The translations under genes and the position numbers were made by a program. From NCBI RefSeq assembly GCF_021648855.1, contig NZ_JAKJHX010000024.1, positions 1,517-54,632 of the forward strand: a DNA stretch of 53,116 bases, read 5' to 3'. Source of the stretch: Tychonema litorale BBK16. GTDB lineage: Bacteria; Cyanobacteriota; Cyanobacteriia; Cyanobacteriales; Microcoleaceae. This document shows, piece by piece, positions 18,934 through 29,657 of this stretch. The number at the start of each line of letters is the position of its first letter. Position 1 is the first letter of the stretch. The notes under the pieces were generated by a model. The model was not told where the DNA came from. It saw only the letters and a list, made by a program, of their open reading frames with translations, and did no database searches.

Positions 18934-19872
18934 TTACTTGCCTAAAATAGCCGACACTTCTTCTAAAAGCTGACTCTGCTCTTGTCGAATTGCCTCTAAC
19001 CTAATCAAAATATTAGCAAGTCGTTCCTGAGAGTCCAAACTGTTTGATTCAACTCCCCTGACTTGTAAACCTGAATTATTATTTAATCCCGGATTGCTTG
19101 AAACCAATGAGCTTACAGTCACTCCACCGAGATTACTTACAGATTTAGAGCCGACCTTAAAAAACCCTTGAATAAAATTTCCAGGGCTTTGCAAAACAAA
19201 TAACCATGCTTCTGCAAAAAAGCTACCTAAAGCCTGGAACAAACCCAATATCATAAATATAAATAACAGCAGCATTCCTAACCCCATCAGCGGATGACTC
19301 ACCAACCATAAGATTACAGGATGAGCATCCATCCAATCTTTGGCGGTAGTATAGAGTGCATTTTTAATAGCATCTGAAGCCGCGCCGCTAATATTTTCAG
19401 CCTTGTCAAGGCTATCTTGTAATGAGGCCTTAGCCTTTTCTGTTGCTTGAGTTACACTGTCTACAGCTTGGCTAGTAGTTTGATTCAGAGTATTGACCGC
19501 AGAGTTAGTAGTTTGAGTAATAGTTTCTTTTGCCTTGTCAGCAGAGTGAGAAACAGCATCAACAGCTTTGTTGGTGGTTTCACTAACACGAGTAACTGCT
19601 TGATTCGCGACTTCAGATAGAGAATTACTTGCTTTTTTAGTTGTCTCCGCTACATTACCTAAAGCATTGTTCGTAGCTTGATTAACAGAATTAACGGCAG
19701 AATTAGTAGTTTGAGTGAGAGCTTCTTTTGCCTTGTCAGCAGTTTCCGAGAGAGAAAATTTAGCTTGTGCTATTTCTTCTGAAGTATAATTAAGTCCTTT
19801 GCCGAATTGTTCCGTCAAAAATCCTTTGGTTTTTTGAAAGCTTTGAGAAACATCAGGCAGTGCTACTTCCAT
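18934..19872 (-). CDS. Amphipathic-repeat (LEA-like) membrane protein
   Basis: A 312-residue protein from the ATG at 19872. An AGAGGT ribosome-binding site supports that start over an in-frame ATG 13 codons upstream. Residues about 40-165 are imperfect 11-22-residue repeats rich in Ala, Thr, Asn, Lys and Ser (units like ADKAKEALTQTTNSAVNSVN), as in LEA or apolipoprotein-like amphipathic helices. A long hydrophobic region (about 180-230, with MGLGMLLLFIFMILGLF) gives one or two membrane segments. The last 30 residues are coiled coil (ILIRLEAIRQEQSQLLEEV). The layout suggests a membrane-attached, lipid-surface-binding helix. No known function. Confidence 0.7.
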   Translation of the reverse strand: MEVALPDVSQSFQKTKGFLTEQFGKGLNYTSEEIAQAKFSLSETADKAKEALTQTTNSAVNSVNQATNNALGNVAETTKKASNSLSEVANQAVTRVSETTNKAVDAVSHSADKAKETITQTTNSAVNTLNQTTSQAVDSVTQATEKAKASLQDSLDKAENISGAASDAIKNALYTTAKDWMDAHPVILWLVSHPLMGLGMLLLFIFMILGLFQALGSFFAEAWLFVLQSPGNFIQGFFKVGSKSVSNLGGVTVSSLVSSNPGLNNNSGLQVRGVESNSLDSQERLANILIRLEAIRQEQSQLLEEVSAILGK

Positions 19873-20144
19873 AGTTAAGTTACCTCTATCAACTGAATTT
19901 ACTGTCTCCAAGTGATTATATAGTATTTCATATCAAATCCTCTCTTCATCGTCCTGTATTAATCTCTCTCTTCCTTCGCGTCCTTGGCGCCTTCGCGGTT
20001 AAATCATTCCGGTACAACCCGAATTGAGATCAGAGTGGGTGGGCCGCGAAATTTGATATCTATTTAAAAAATCGGGGCTATCCCGGACAATTCCAGAATA
20101 ACCCCAATTACCGATTTCAAACTTTAGATGAAATCCAAAATCAA

Positions 20145-21983
20145 TTAGGCAATAGTCGCCATTTTGACATCACTATTAGCCAACAAATTTTGCAATTCGT
20201 CGGAATCCACAGTTTCCTTTTCAACTAGCATCTCTGCCAAAGCATTAAGGACATGACGATTACCAACCAGCACATCTTTAGCGCGTCGGTAAGCCTGTTC
20301 TACCAACAAGCGGACTTCATTGTCGATCGCAGCAGCGGTTTTTTCCGAGAAATCCCGTTCAGCCATGATATCGCGACCCATGAACATATTCCCTTGTTGG
20401 CGACCGAGGGCTACAGGGCCTAGTATATCGCTCATGCCGAAGCGAGTCACCATTTGCCGTGCGACTCTTGCCACTTGTTGCAAGTCATTGGAAGCGCCGG
20501 TGGTCACTTCTTCTTCACCGAAGACAATCTCTTCAGCAATGCGGCCACCTAAAGCCACGGCCATTTGATTTTGCAAGTATGAGCGAGAATATAAGCCAGA
20601 ATCCATGCGGTCTTCGCTAGGTGTGAACCAAGTCAAACCACCAGCGGCGCCACGGGGGATAATGCTAATTTTTTGCACGGGGTCATAATCGGGCATCAGC
20701 GCACCGACTAAGGCGTGACCGGCTTCGTGGTAAGCAACTAAAGTTTTGCGCTTTTCGCTCATCACGCGGTCTTTCTTTTCTGGGCCTGCGAGGATGCGGT
20801 CGATCGCATCATTGACTTCATCCATCGAGACTTCTGTCAAGTTGCGGCGGGCGGCCAAAATTGCAGATTCGTTCAGCAGGTTCGCCAAATCGGCACCGGT
20901 GAAACCGGGAGTACGGCGGGCGATTTTCTCCAAGTCCACATCTTTTGACAAGGTTTTGCCGCGGGCGTGAACGTTGAGAATTTCGAGGCGGCCTCCGAAG
21001 TCGGGGCGATCGACTGTTACTTGGCGATCGAAACGACCTGGACGTAGCAGCGCAGCATCCAGCACATCAGGACGGTTTGTAGCAGCAATAATAATGATCC
21101 CAGTATTACCCTCAAAACCGTCCATTTCAGTCAGCAACTGGTTGAGGGTTTGTTCCCGTTCATCATTACCACCACCCATACCAGCGCCGCGTTGACGGCC
21201 TACTGCGTCAATTTCATCGATAAATACGATACAAGGAGCATTGGTTTTGGCTTGTTCAAACAAGTCACGGACGCGGGAAGCACCCACACCGACGAACATT
21301 TCCACAAACTCCGAACCAGAAATTGAGAAGAAAGGAACGCCTGCTTCTCCAGCAACTGCTTTTGCGAGGAGGGTTTTGCCTGTTCCGGGAGGGCCGACTA
21401 GCAGCACGCCTTTGGGAATTTTGGCACCGACTGCGGTGAAGCGGTCTGCATTTTTCAGGAAGTCCACGACTTCGGCGAGTTCTAGCTTGGCTTGTTCGAT
21501 GCCGGCTACGTCGCTGAATGTGACTTGGGTTTGGGGCTCCATTTGGACTCTAGCTTTGGATTTGCCAAAGTTCATGGCTTGGTTCCCTGGTCCATTCTGG
21601 GCGCGTCGCACCAAGAAAAACAGTCCAACCAAAAGCAGAATTGGGAAGAAGAGGCTGCTGAGGGCTTTTACCCAGAATCCTTCGTCGTTTTGGGGTAGGA
21701 CGGAAATGTCTACGTTGTTTTTGGTCAGGATGTTGATCAGTTCTGGGTCATTCGGCAGGTTGACGATCACTTTTTTGCCGTCTTGGGCTGTGACGAGGGC
21801 TTTGCTGCGATCGGAACTGATATTTATTTTGTCTACTCTTTTGCCTTCGACTTCCTGAATGAATTGACTATACTTCCAGATTTCATTGGTTTGCTGCGGT
21901 TTGTCAAAAAATGCGGTTGCTAAGGCAATGACTACAATAGCCAGAAGTGCGTACAGGCCAGCGTTTCTCCAGCGTTTATTCAC
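20145..21983 (-). CDS. ftsH: ATP-dependent zinc metalloprotease FtsH
   Basis: A 612-residue membrane protease. Two membrane segments (about 9-26 and 107-125) flank a lumenal/periplasmic loop. The AAA+ module has Walker A GPPGTGKT (197-204), Walker [10 protein letters not shown] and the [23 protein letters not shown]. The peptidase has H419-E420-x2-H423 (HEAGH). In cyanobacteria FtsH complexes degrade damaged photosystem II D1 and other membrane proteins. The start is GTG at 21983, ten bases after an AGGAG. Nothing convincing is annotated between this start and 22471 (487 bp). A 115-codon minus-strand frame there looks random. Confidence 0.96.
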   Translation of the reverse strand: MNKRWRNAGLYALLAIVVIALATAFFDKPQQTNEIWKYSQFIQEVEGKRVDKINISSDRSKALVTAQDGKKVIVNLPNDPELINILTKNNVDISVLPQNDEGFWVKALSSLFFPILLLVGLFFLVRRAQNGPGNQAMNFGKSKARVQMEPQTQVTFSDVAGIEQAKLELAEVVDFLKNADRFTAVGAKIPKGVLLVGPPGTGKTLLAKAVAGEAGVPFFSISGSEFVEMFVGVGASRVRDLFEQAKTNAPCIVFIDEIDAVGRQRGAGMGGGNDEREQTLNQLLTEMDGFEGNTGIIIIAATNRPDVLDAALLRPGRFDRQVTVDRPDFGGRLEILNVHARGKTLSKDVDLEKIARRTPGFTGADLANLLNESAILAARRNLTEVSMDEVNDAIDRILAGPEKKDRVMSEKRKTLVAYHEAGHALVGALMPDYDPVQKISIIPRGAAGGLTWFTPSEDRMDSGLYSRSYLQNQMAVALGGRIAEEIVFGEEEVTTGASNDLQQVARVARQMVTRFGMSDILGPVALGRQQGNMFMGRDIMAERDFSEKTAAAIDNEVRLLVEQAYRRAKDVLVGNRHVLNALAEMLVEKETVDSDELQNLLANSDVKMATIA

Positions 21984-22470
21984 TGAGGTCGATCTCCTAA
22001 TTTTTAGTCCCTGTGATTTGGGAATTTTTATTTATGTTCATCAATCTTAACCTAATTGTAACTTCTTTTGGTGTGCTGGGGAATTCGGGCAAGGGCGATC
22101 GCTCCTCTGAGATAGTGGAAGCCGAACTGCCCTCCTTGTCGTCAGGAGATGCGGGTGCTGTCTTCACGAGTTGCATATAGCATGAATTAAACTTTGTCAA
22201 GCCTTTAGTCGAAGTAATTTTTAGGGAGCTGACTCCTGATAAGATATCTGAGTCAGGGCAACATTGTTGTGGGATGTTCCTGTTTATCCACAAGCCATAT
22301 GGTAAACCCTTGAGGAACCGTCCGAAGAGTTCAAGCGTCAGCATTAAAACAATCTAGCCGATCCCACTGCAATCACTTAGGACTATTAGAAAATTAGTTA
22401 AGTCTCAGAAATATTCGGCATTCCAACACAGGCAGTTACTTGAATAACTTTGTAAGTTTAAATAATCAAC
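21984..22470. other. Intergenic region ftsH / giant glycosyltransferase
   Basis: A 487-bp divergent promoter region. It should hold the promoters of ftsH (minus) and of the 2249-residue glycosyltransferase gene (plus). I see no repeat of the window's families and no RNA gene. One open minus-strand frame (22344-21997) has no recognisable domain. Confidence 0.5.
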
Positions 22471-25400
22471 ATGAAGTGCAATATTTGTGATTCTCCAACA
22501 AACAGCTTTGGTGCGGCTAGGGTACTAAAAAAATATAACGTCGAGTATTTTCAATGCTCAAATTGCGGCTTTGTTCAAACTGAGGAACCGTACTGGCTTG
22601 AGGAGGCTTATTCAGAAGCCATAGCTAGCAGCGACGTGGGAATGTTATCGAGAAGCACGATGTTCTCAAACGCCACCAATAATATTATTTTTAATTTATT
22701 TAATCACAACGCTAAATTTTTAGACTATGGAGGTGGCTACGGTGTATTTGTTCGGATGATGAGAGATTTTGGATTTGATTTTTATTGGTACGATAAATAT
22801 TGCAAGAATATATTTTCTCAAGGATTTGAGGCAGACGAAAACAGCAGCTACAGCTACGAATTAGTGACAGCTTTTGAAGTATTTGAGCATTTTGTTAAGC
22901 CGCTGGAGGATATCCAAAAAATCTTCAAATTTTCCCGCAATATTTTATTTAGTACCAAACTGCTGCCAGCCAACAATCCCAAGCCCAGCGAATGGTGGTA
23001 CTATGCCATAGATGAAGGTCAGCACATTTCTATTTATACCAGCAAGACCCTCTCGATAATTGCAGAAAAATTTAATTTAAATTTTTACTCTAACGGCGAT
23101 TCTTTGCACCTGTTTGCAGAAAAGGAAATCCCGCATCAACTTTTTAAAAGCTTATCATATTACCAAGAGCCGGAATTAAAAAAAGCCTCCTTACTCCAAC
23201 AGGATTACGAGGAAGCCCTGAGAAAAATCGCAGACAGAGAGAACCGCAAATCAATGACAACTCCCGCAGCCATACCTCCTACTAAAACAAGTAGAAAAAT
23301 TGTTATAGACGGCGTATTTTTTCAGCTCAACAGCACTGGCATTGGTCGCGTCTGGAAATCGCTGCTAGAAAACTGGGCAGAAAATGGTTTTGCCAAACAA
23401 ATTATAGTTCTTGACAGAGCGGGAACCGCCCCCAAAATTCCCGGCATTCAGTACCGGAATGTAGTCCCCTACGACTACAACAAAACCGATGCCGACCGCC
23501 AAATGCTACAGCAAATCTGCGATGAAGAAAAAGCCGATTTGTTTATTTCTACTTATTATACAACGCCCTTGTCAACGCGATCGGTATTCATGGGCTATGA
23601 CATGATTCCAGAGTTGATGGGACAAAATATTGCTTATTCCGAGTGGAGAGAAAAACATAAAGGTATCCGCCACGCCTCTTCTTACATAACCATTTCCGAA
23701 AATACAGCCCGCGATTTAGTAAAGGTTTTTCCGCATATTTCTGCAACTTCTGTCGCTGTAGCGCACTGCGGCATTGATGCCAATTTCTCGCCAGCCGATA
23801 GAGAAGAAATCGCAGGTTTTAAGTCAAAATACAGCATTACCAAGCCCTATTTTCTTTTGGTAGGCGAGAGGGTAGGCTGGCATGGTTACAAGAATGGGAT
23901 ATTGTTCTTCAAAGCTTTTTCTCAACTTGCCAACAAGTTTGACTTCGATATAGTCTGTTCCGGCGGTAAACCTGTATTAGAACCAGAACTAAAATTGTAC
24001 AGTTCTGGGAGTACAGTCCACAGGCTGCAACTAAGCGACAGCGAAATGAGAGCTGCTTATTCGGCTGCTACGGTATTAGTTTATCCGTCGAAATATGAAG
24101 GCTTTGGGTTGCCAGTCATTGAGGCAATGGCTTGCGGTTGTCCAGTCGTAACCTGTCCAAACGGTTCGATTCCAGAAGTAGCAGGACAAGCAGCGGTTTA
24201 TGTGGACGGAGATGATGTTAGTGGGCTTGTCAATGCTTTGCGGGAAATACAGAATCCTGCTGTCCGCAACTCATTAATTGCGGCGGGGTTAGAGCAAGCT
24301 AAGAAGTTTTCCTGGTCGAAAATGGCTGCAATTGTGAGCTCAGTTTTGGTTCAAGTAGCTGAAGGCACGCATTCGGAACTCGCGGCCGTTCAACAGCCAA
24401 CTGATCCAGGCTTTCAGGGCGAATTCTGGCATGGTGAGAAGTCGCAGCCTGTCCCGTCGGCTTTCAAAGTATCTGCGATCGTTTCTACCTACAATTCCGA
24501 AAAATTTATGCGCGGCTGCTTGCAGGATTTGGTAGACCAAATTCTGTACAAGCAAGGCGCACTGGAAATCATCGTGATTGACAGCGGTTCCCAACAAAAT
24601 GAACAGGCGATAGTGCGGGAATTTCAAGCTAAATATCCGCATATTGTGTACGATCGCACTTCTGAACGCGAAACCTTATATGCAGCCTGGAATCGAGGCA
24701 TTAAGATGTCGCATGGAGCTTACATTACGAATGCTAACACCGATGACAGACACCGCCCAGATGCTCTAGAAATCCTGGCGAAATATTTGGACGAAAATGC
24801 CACGGTAAGTTTAGTTTATGCTGACCAACTAATTACCGCCACAACTAACGATACTTTTGCCAACACGCAATCCGAAAAGCGCTGGAATTGGCCAGCCTTT
24901 GACTACAGCGAACTCGAACGGCGCTGCATTATTGGCCCGCAGCCGATGTGGAGAAAATCGCTGCACCAAAAATACGGCTATTTCCGAGCAGAATTTATGT
25001 CGGCTGGCGATTATGAATTTTGGCTGCGGATTGGCAAAACTGAAATAATTGTACACCTGCCAGAAATTCTTGGTTTGTACTGCGAAAATCAACAAGGCTT
25101 GCAACATTCATCGACAACATCGCAGCAAGAAACTCGGCAAATATGGGATGAATATGGCATGATCCGCCGAGGTGTTAAACCAGCCATTACAGTCCCTGTT
25201 TCAATCTCTCCGTCACAGCTAAATGCCATGCCCTACCGCACCTCTGCACAGCCGCTTGTCAGCATAATTATCCCCTGCTACAACCACGCAACTTTACTCA
25301 GAGAAGCTGTAGAAAGCGTTGTCATTCAGACTTATCCAAACTGGGAATGTATCATTGTTAATGATGGCAGTTCCGATGATACCAGCAACCTCACAAATTA

Positions 25401-28400
25401 TTTAATTCAACTGTATCCTCAAAAATCGCTTCGCCTCATAGATAAACCGAACACGGGGCCCGCTGATTCGAGAAATGTTGGCGTTCAGCAGTCGTCAGGA
25501 AAGTTTATTTTATTCCTAGATGCTGATGATAAATTGCATCCTAAATTTATAGAGGAGTGCGTGGAAATTTTATTAGCGAAACCCCAGGTGGGTTTTGTCT
25601 ATACAGATGTGCAGCACTTCGGAGCAAACTGTGATTTGGTTATTCACGGTGACTTTGATGCCAATCGGTTTTTGAGAGACAATCAAGCCCCCGCTACTTC
25701 CCTATTTAGAAGGGAAATTTACGAGCAAGTAGGCGGCTTGAAAAAAGTGATGAAGCTGGGGTGCGAAGACTGGGAATTTTGGGTTTCTGCCTATGAAAAA
25801 GGCTGGTTAGGGGAGCGATTGCCGAAGCCTTATCTCTACTACAGACAGCACGGCGATGGCTCTAGTAGAACCCAAAAAATGGCTGCTGAGCGCGCAAAAT
25901 TAGACTTGATGAGAGCCACAATTATCAACCTACACTCTCAACTTTATAAACCCGAAGAAGTGCATTGGTCACATCACATTTTGCAGCAACATGGCAAGTT
26001 GATAACTGATGAATTAGTTCAACTTAACAAACCCGAACAATTTTTAACTTCGCTGTCCCAATCTGTGGGAGAGTATCAGAAAGACCAAGCTAACGAAGTC
26101 AGCCTCGCTAACATCCGCCAATGTCGCCAGAAACTTGCCGATTATTGGCTGAATCTGCCCGCAGAACAAGTGGTAAATGCCTACGGTGGCGATGCTGGTA
26201 AGGCACATCAGATGCTGCTAAATAGTAACATCAAAGATGAAGCACTGACAGATGCCGAACAGACTTTGATCGATCGACTAATCGCACATCTTTCCCAGGG
26301 AATTAAAACTCCCAAGGATATTAACTATCTACTAGCAGCGGCTCTCTATCGTCGTGCTGACCAGTTGTTGCTGAAATATGAAAATGCAGCGATACCTAAT
26401 TGGTTTGTCAACGACTATCTCAAATTCATGTTTGCCGCACCTACTCTATTTCAAGAAATAGGAGAGGCTGATAATTATTGCCAGTATGTGCAGGGATGGG
26501 TTAGTTATTTGCACAGCAATATCTTCAAGCATCAAAACTCGCAAGTGTGGCAGGATATCGCCTGGTTCTTCACCCAAGCTGCTAACTTTATTCCTCTGTA
26601 CTTCAATAGTGAAAATCTCAAGGATATCTACACGAAACGGGGAGATATTATTGAATATGCCATGAAAAATCGTGGCGCAGCGATTGATTGCATTTTTCCG
26701 GCGAGACCTGCAAACAGGCAGAAAATTCGTCTCGGTGTCCTGACTAAACATTTCGGGGCGATGACGGAAACCTTCGCTACTTTACCGGCTTTTGAATATC
26801 TGAACCGAGAACAGTTTGAAATTATTTTGTATGCTGTCAATCTCGACGGTAATAAACTAGAAGAGTATTGTCAGAGTCGCGCTGACAGATTGGTGAAACT
26901 GTCGAATGATTTGCCAAGTCAAGTTCAGACTATCCGCGCTGATGACTTAGATATTCTGCTGATTGCTACCAATATTACTGCTGTCACTCATCCGATTAGT
27001 TTATTGGCGCTGCATCGATTGGCGCGGGTACAAACTACCTGTTTTAATTCTCCAATTACCACAGGAATGCGACACATTGACTATTATATTGCTGGTAAGT
27101 TGATGGAACCTACCCCTGATGGACGGGAGCATTATCGCGAGCAATTAGCAACTATGGACGGGGCTGGATGCTGTTTTAGCTATACGCTAGAACCTTATAC
27201 TTCTAATATTAAGCTGACCAGAAATAGTATTGGCATTTCTGAGGAGTCGGTGGTGTTTGTTTCGAGTGCGAATTTGTATAAACTACTGCCGGAGTTAAGG
27301 GAAACATGGGCAAAGATTATGGCTGCTGTTCCTAATTCTGTGCTGTTTTTAATGCCCTTCGGCCCTAGCTGGACTAATCATTATCCTAGCGGGGCTTTTG
27401 TGAACAATATGAAAGCCGTTTTTGCTAAGTATGGTGTTGATAGTAAGCGCTTGCGGGTGTTGAATAGTTTGCCTAACCGTGCGGATGTTAAAGAAGTTTT
27501 AAAGTTGGCAGATGTTTATTTGGATTCTTATCCTTATGCGGGGACTACTTCTCTGGTTGATCCGCTAGAGGTGGGACTTCCAACTGTGGTGAGGGATGGT
27601 GATACTTTGCGATCGCGCATGGGAGCCGCCGTGCTACGATCGCTCTCAATGCCCGATTTAATCACCAACAGCGAAGCATCTTATATTCAACTAGCCGTGA
27701 CTCTCGCCACAAATCCTGAACTGCGACAACGCTATCGCCAGGAAATCCAGCAGAGAATGCAGGGAAATCCCGCTTGTTTTGATAGTGTTGCATATTCTGG
27801 GGCGATCGCACAATTATTCCAACAACTCTTTGACAAATGGCAGACTGGCCACCAAGCAACATCCCGCATCTTACAGGATAGCATTCCCAAAGTGGCTGAT
27901 TTGGGCGATCGCCTATCGAGCACCATCAAACTCTATCAAACCAATCCATCCAACAACTCAGCAATCTCAGAATTACGTCAAATTCGCAAACAAACCGCCG
28001 ATTTCTGGCTAAATGTCCCCGCCGATAAACTCGAAAATACCTACAAAGGCGATTCAGGAAAAAGCTACCAAATCCTCCTAGCTTCCGGCTTTCAACATCA
28101 ACCAATGATGGAAGACGAACAAAGATTTTTGCAACAATTAACCCAAATTAGCAAAGGATTAGTACATCCCCAAGCCATGAATGCCCTGCTGGCCGCGATG
28201 TTATATTTTCCACCGGGAACCATGCGAATTCCCGAAGCTCAAAACCGCTTACCACACTGGTTAATCAGCGATTACCAACAAGTTTTTGAACCAGAAACTG
28301 CTGTCAATTCCGCATCTAGTTCTGACTTGCTAGCTCAATATATTCAATCCCCACAATTTGCCAATCAATTATTAGGATGTGTCAATCTCTACCGCATCGA

Positions 28401-29220
28401 TTCATCTGACGCATCAGTAGTTTTGGAACTCCGCCAACTCCGCAGACAACTGGCTGATTTCTGGCTAACTATTCCGCCCGAAAAACTGGCAACTTTTTAT
28501 CAAGGCGAAGTTCGCAAAGGATATCAAGCAATACTCGGATGTGGCTTGCAAGCAGAATCAATGACTGAACCAGAACAGCAGTTTTTGCAGCAGTTGACTG
28601 AAATTAGTACAGGGTTGGTGCATCCGCAAGCTATAAATGCTCTGTTGGGTGCGATGTTGTATTTTGTGCCTGGTAAAATGCGGGTTCCAAATGCTAATAC
28701 TCGTTTGCCAAACTGGTTGATTGACGATTATGACAAGGTGTTTGAAAGTGCCTTCGCTCAAACAGAACAAACCATTGTCAAACAAGACTATTTGCCACAG
28801 TTTATCAATCAATTAACTGGTGCTATCAATCTTTATAAAATAGACCCGACGGCTGAATCAGTATTAGCAAGTTTACGGCAAATGCGCCAGCAAGTTGCTG
28901 ATTTGTGGGTGAGTGTCTCTGAGGAACAACTGGAACTTTTATACCGGAGTGATTTCGGCAAAGGTTACAAGGCAATTCTTGCTAGTGGGTTTATTAATGA
29001 GTCGTTGAATGAATCTGAACGTGCTGTTTTTAATTCATTAGTTGTTGAATTAAGTAAAGGGTTTGGAACGCCTAAAGCTGCGAATTATTTGTTAGCTGCG
29101 ATGCTGTTTTGTCGCGCTGGACAGTTGCGAGTTGAGGATGCGAATAGCTGTTTGCCTTCGTGGTTGTTGGCGGATTACGAGCAGTTTGTTGGGGGTGCGG
29201 TTAAGGTGGCTGTTGGGTGA
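22471..29220 (+). CDS. Giant multi-domain methyltransferase/glycosyltransferase protein
   Basis: 2249 residues with no membrane segments. Domains in order: a zinc knuckle (C3, C6, C29, C32) with a class I SAM methyltransferase (about 40-240, motif I LDYGGGYG near 88); a GT4 glycosyltransferase (276-620, E543-x7-E551); a GT2-like domain (665-900, TDD at 757-759); a canonical GT2 (928-1180, D1017-A-D1019-D1020); an OGT/SPINDLY-like GT41 module without TPRs (1418-1765, GTTSLVDPLE at 1691). A helical repeat of about 110 residues occurs at 1211-1321, 1832-1942, 1984-2092 and 2131-2242. It presumably assembles a glycan or glycosylates a surface protein. It stands alone, with no transport genes beside it. 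The multi-module single-chain layout is unusual. No strong ribosome-binding site precedes the ATG. Confidence 0.88.
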   Translation: MKCNICDSPTNSFGAARVLKKYNVEYFQCSNCGFVQTEEPYWLEEAYSEAIASSDVGMLSRSTMFSNATNNIIFNLFNHNAKFLDYGGGYGVFVRMMRDFGFDFYWYDKYCKNIFSQGFEADENSSYSYELVTAFEVFEHFVKPLEDIQKIFKFSRNILFSTKLLPANNPKPSEWWYYAIDEGQHISIYTSKTLSIIAEKFNLNFYSNGDSLHLFAEKEIPHQLFKSLSYYQEPELKKASLLQQDYEEALRKIADRENRKSMTTPAAIPPTKTSRKIVIDGVFFQLNSTGIGRVWKSLLENWAENGFAKQIIVLDRAGTAPKIPGIQYRNVVPYDYNKTDADRQMLQQICDEEKADLFISTYYTTPLSTRSVFMGYDMIPELMGQNIAYSEWREKHKGIRHASSYITISENTARDLVKVFPHISATSVAVAHCGIDANFSPADREEIAGFKSKYSITKPYFLLVGERVGWHGYKNGILFFKAFSQLANKFDFDIVCSGGKPVLEPELKLYSSGSTVHRLQLSDSEMRAAYSAATVLVYPSKYEGFGLPVIEAMACGCPVVTCPNGSIPEVAGQAAVYVDGDDVSGLVNALREIQNPAVRNSLIAAGLEQAKKFSWSKMAAIVSSVLVQVAEGTHSELAAVQQPTDPGFQGEFWHGEKSQPVPSAFKVSAIVSTYNSEKFMRGCLQDLVDQILYKQGALEIIVIDSGSQQNEQAIVREFQAKYPHIVYDRTSERETLYAAWNRGIKMSHGAYITNANTDDRHRPDALEILAKYLDENATVSLVYADQLITATTNDTFANTQSEKRWNWPAFDYSELERRCIIGPQPMWRKSLHQKYGYFRAEFMSAGDYEFWLRIGKTEIIVHLPEILGLYCENQQGLQHSSTTSQQETRQIWDEYGMIRRGVKPAITVPVSISPSQLNAMPYRTSAQPLVSIIIPCYNHATLLREAVESVVIQTYPNWECIIVNDGSSDDTSNLTNYLIQLYPQKSLRLIDKPNTGPADSRNVGVQQSSGKFILFLDADDKLHPKFIEECVEILLAKPQVGFVYTDVQHFGANCDLVIHGDFDANRFLRDNQAPATSLFRREIYEQVGGLKKVMKLGCEDWEFWVSAYEKGWLGERLPKPYLYYRQHGDGSSRTQKMAAERAKLDLMRATIINLHSQLYKPEEVHWSHHILQQHGKLITDELVQLNKPEQFLTSLSQSVGEYQKDQANEVSLANIRQCRQKLADYWLNLPAEQVVNAYGGDAGKAHQMLLNSNIKDEALTDAEQTLIDRLIAHLSQGIKTPKDINYLLAAALYRRADQLLLKYENAAIPNWFVNDYLKFMFAAPTLFQEIGEADNYCQYVQGWVSYLHSNIFKHQNSQVWQDIAWFFTQAANFIPLYFNSENLKDIYTKRGDIIEYAMKNRGAAIDCIFPARPANRQKIRLGVLTKHFGAMTETFATLPAFEYLNREQFEIILYAVNLDGNKLEEYCQSRADRLVKLSNDLPSQVQTIRADDLDILLIATNITAVTHPISLLALHRLARVQTTCFNSPITTGMRHIDYYIAGKLMEPTPDGREHYREQLATMDGAGCCFSYTLEPYTSNIKLTRNSIGISEESVVFVSSANLYKLLPELRETWAKIMAAVPNSVLFLMPFGPSWTNHYPSGAFVNNMKAVFAKYGVDSKRLRVLNSLPNRADVKEVLKLADVYLDSYPYAGTTSLVDPLEVGLPTVVRDGDTLRSRMGAAVLRSLSMPDLITNSEASYIQLAVTLATNPELRQRYRQEIQQRMQGNPACFDSVAYSGAIAQLFQQLFDKWQTGHQATSRILQDSIPKVADLGDRLSSTIKLYQTNPSNNSAISELRQIRKQTADFWLNVPADKLENTYKGDSGKSYQILLASGFQHQPMMEDEQRFLQQLTQISKGLVHPQAMNALLAAMLYFPPGTMRIPEAQNRLPHWLISDYQQVFEPETAVNSASSSDLLAQYIQSPQFANQLLGCVNLYRIDSSDASVVLELRQLRRQLADFWLTIPPEKLATFYQGEVRKGYQAILGCGLQAESMTEPEQQFLQQLTEISTGLVHPQAINALLGAMLYFVPGKMRVPNANTRLPNWLIDDYDKVFESAFAQTEQTIVKQDYLPQFINQLTGAINLYKIDPTAESVLASLRQMRQQVADLWVSVSEEQLELLYRSDFGKGYKAILASGFINESLNESERAVFNSLVVELSKGFGTPKAANYLLAAMLFCRAGQLRVEDANSCLPSWLLADYEQFVGGAVKVAVG

Positions 29221-29269
29221 TGAAAGGCGGAGGATAAGCTGTTACGCATTTAAGCCACTAACGAGGCCT

Positions 29270-29333
29270 GTAGGGTGCGTCAGCCCCCAGCGTTTCCCTT
29301 GATGTTTGGGGTGATTGAGCTGACGCACACTAC
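29270..29333. repeat. TGCGTCAG/CTGACGCA hairpin repeat
   Basis: A stem-loop repeat with arms GTAGGGTGCGTCAG and CTGACGCACACTAC around a 36-bp loop, 50 bp downstream of the giant glycosyltransferase stop codon. Same arms as the tandem repeat at 1-126. It may double as a transcription end. Confidence 0.75.
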
Positions 29334-29405
29334 AATATTACTTCTCCCCCTTATTTAATTTCTTAGGAGGAGACGGCAATATCCGTAAGAGGAGACGGCA
29401 GTGCC

Positions 29406-29602
29406 CATTGGTGTCAACTTAAGGTCAAACCTAGTCAGAGACTGTTGCTTGACTATTAAATCTAGATCCCCCCTAGCCCCCCTTAAGAAGGGGGGGACAA
29501 GAGTCTTTTCAAAGTCCCCCTTCTTAAGGGGGATTTAGGGGGGTCTAGACTTAGCTAAAAGCGAGAGATACCAAGCATTGCAGGCTTAAGTTGACACCTA
29601 TG
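29406..29602. mobile_element. 197-bp MITE, copy A
   Basis: A non-coding element with 18-bp terminal inverted repeats: CATTGGTGTCAACTTAAG at the left and CTTAAGTTGACACCTATG at the right (one mismatch). It is flanked by a 9-bp direct repeat GGCAGTGCC (29397-29405 and 29603-29611). The interior holds the G/C-run hairpin (29461-29549) bordered by TCTAGA. A second copy of identical length, with inverted interior, is at 36441-36637. The uninterrupted target GGCAGTGCC occurs once in the related palindrome near 9840. No transposase in the window matches it. Confidence 0.85.
29461..29549. repeat. G/C-run hairpin repeat, copy A
   Basis: An 89-bp imperfect palindrome bounded by TCTAGA on both sides, nested in MITE copy A. 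It has the same interior pattern (CCCCCCTTAAGAAG, GGGGGGGACAAGAG, AAAGTCCCCCTTCTTAAG) as the copies at 3079, 36494 and 51743. Confidence 0.85.
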
Positions 29603-29657
29603 GGCAGTGCCGTGCCCCTACTTTATGAAATATGCTTGATTTTTAAGGACAAAAGAA

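Noticed and set aside
21241..21858. 205-codon plus-strand frame opposite ftsH
   Set aside because: Antisense shadow of a fully conserved gene; arises from codon bias of FtsH on the other strand.
21997..22344. 115-codon minus-strand open frame upstream of ftsH
   Set aside because: No recognisable domain, odd composition and position across a divergent promoter region; probably chance.
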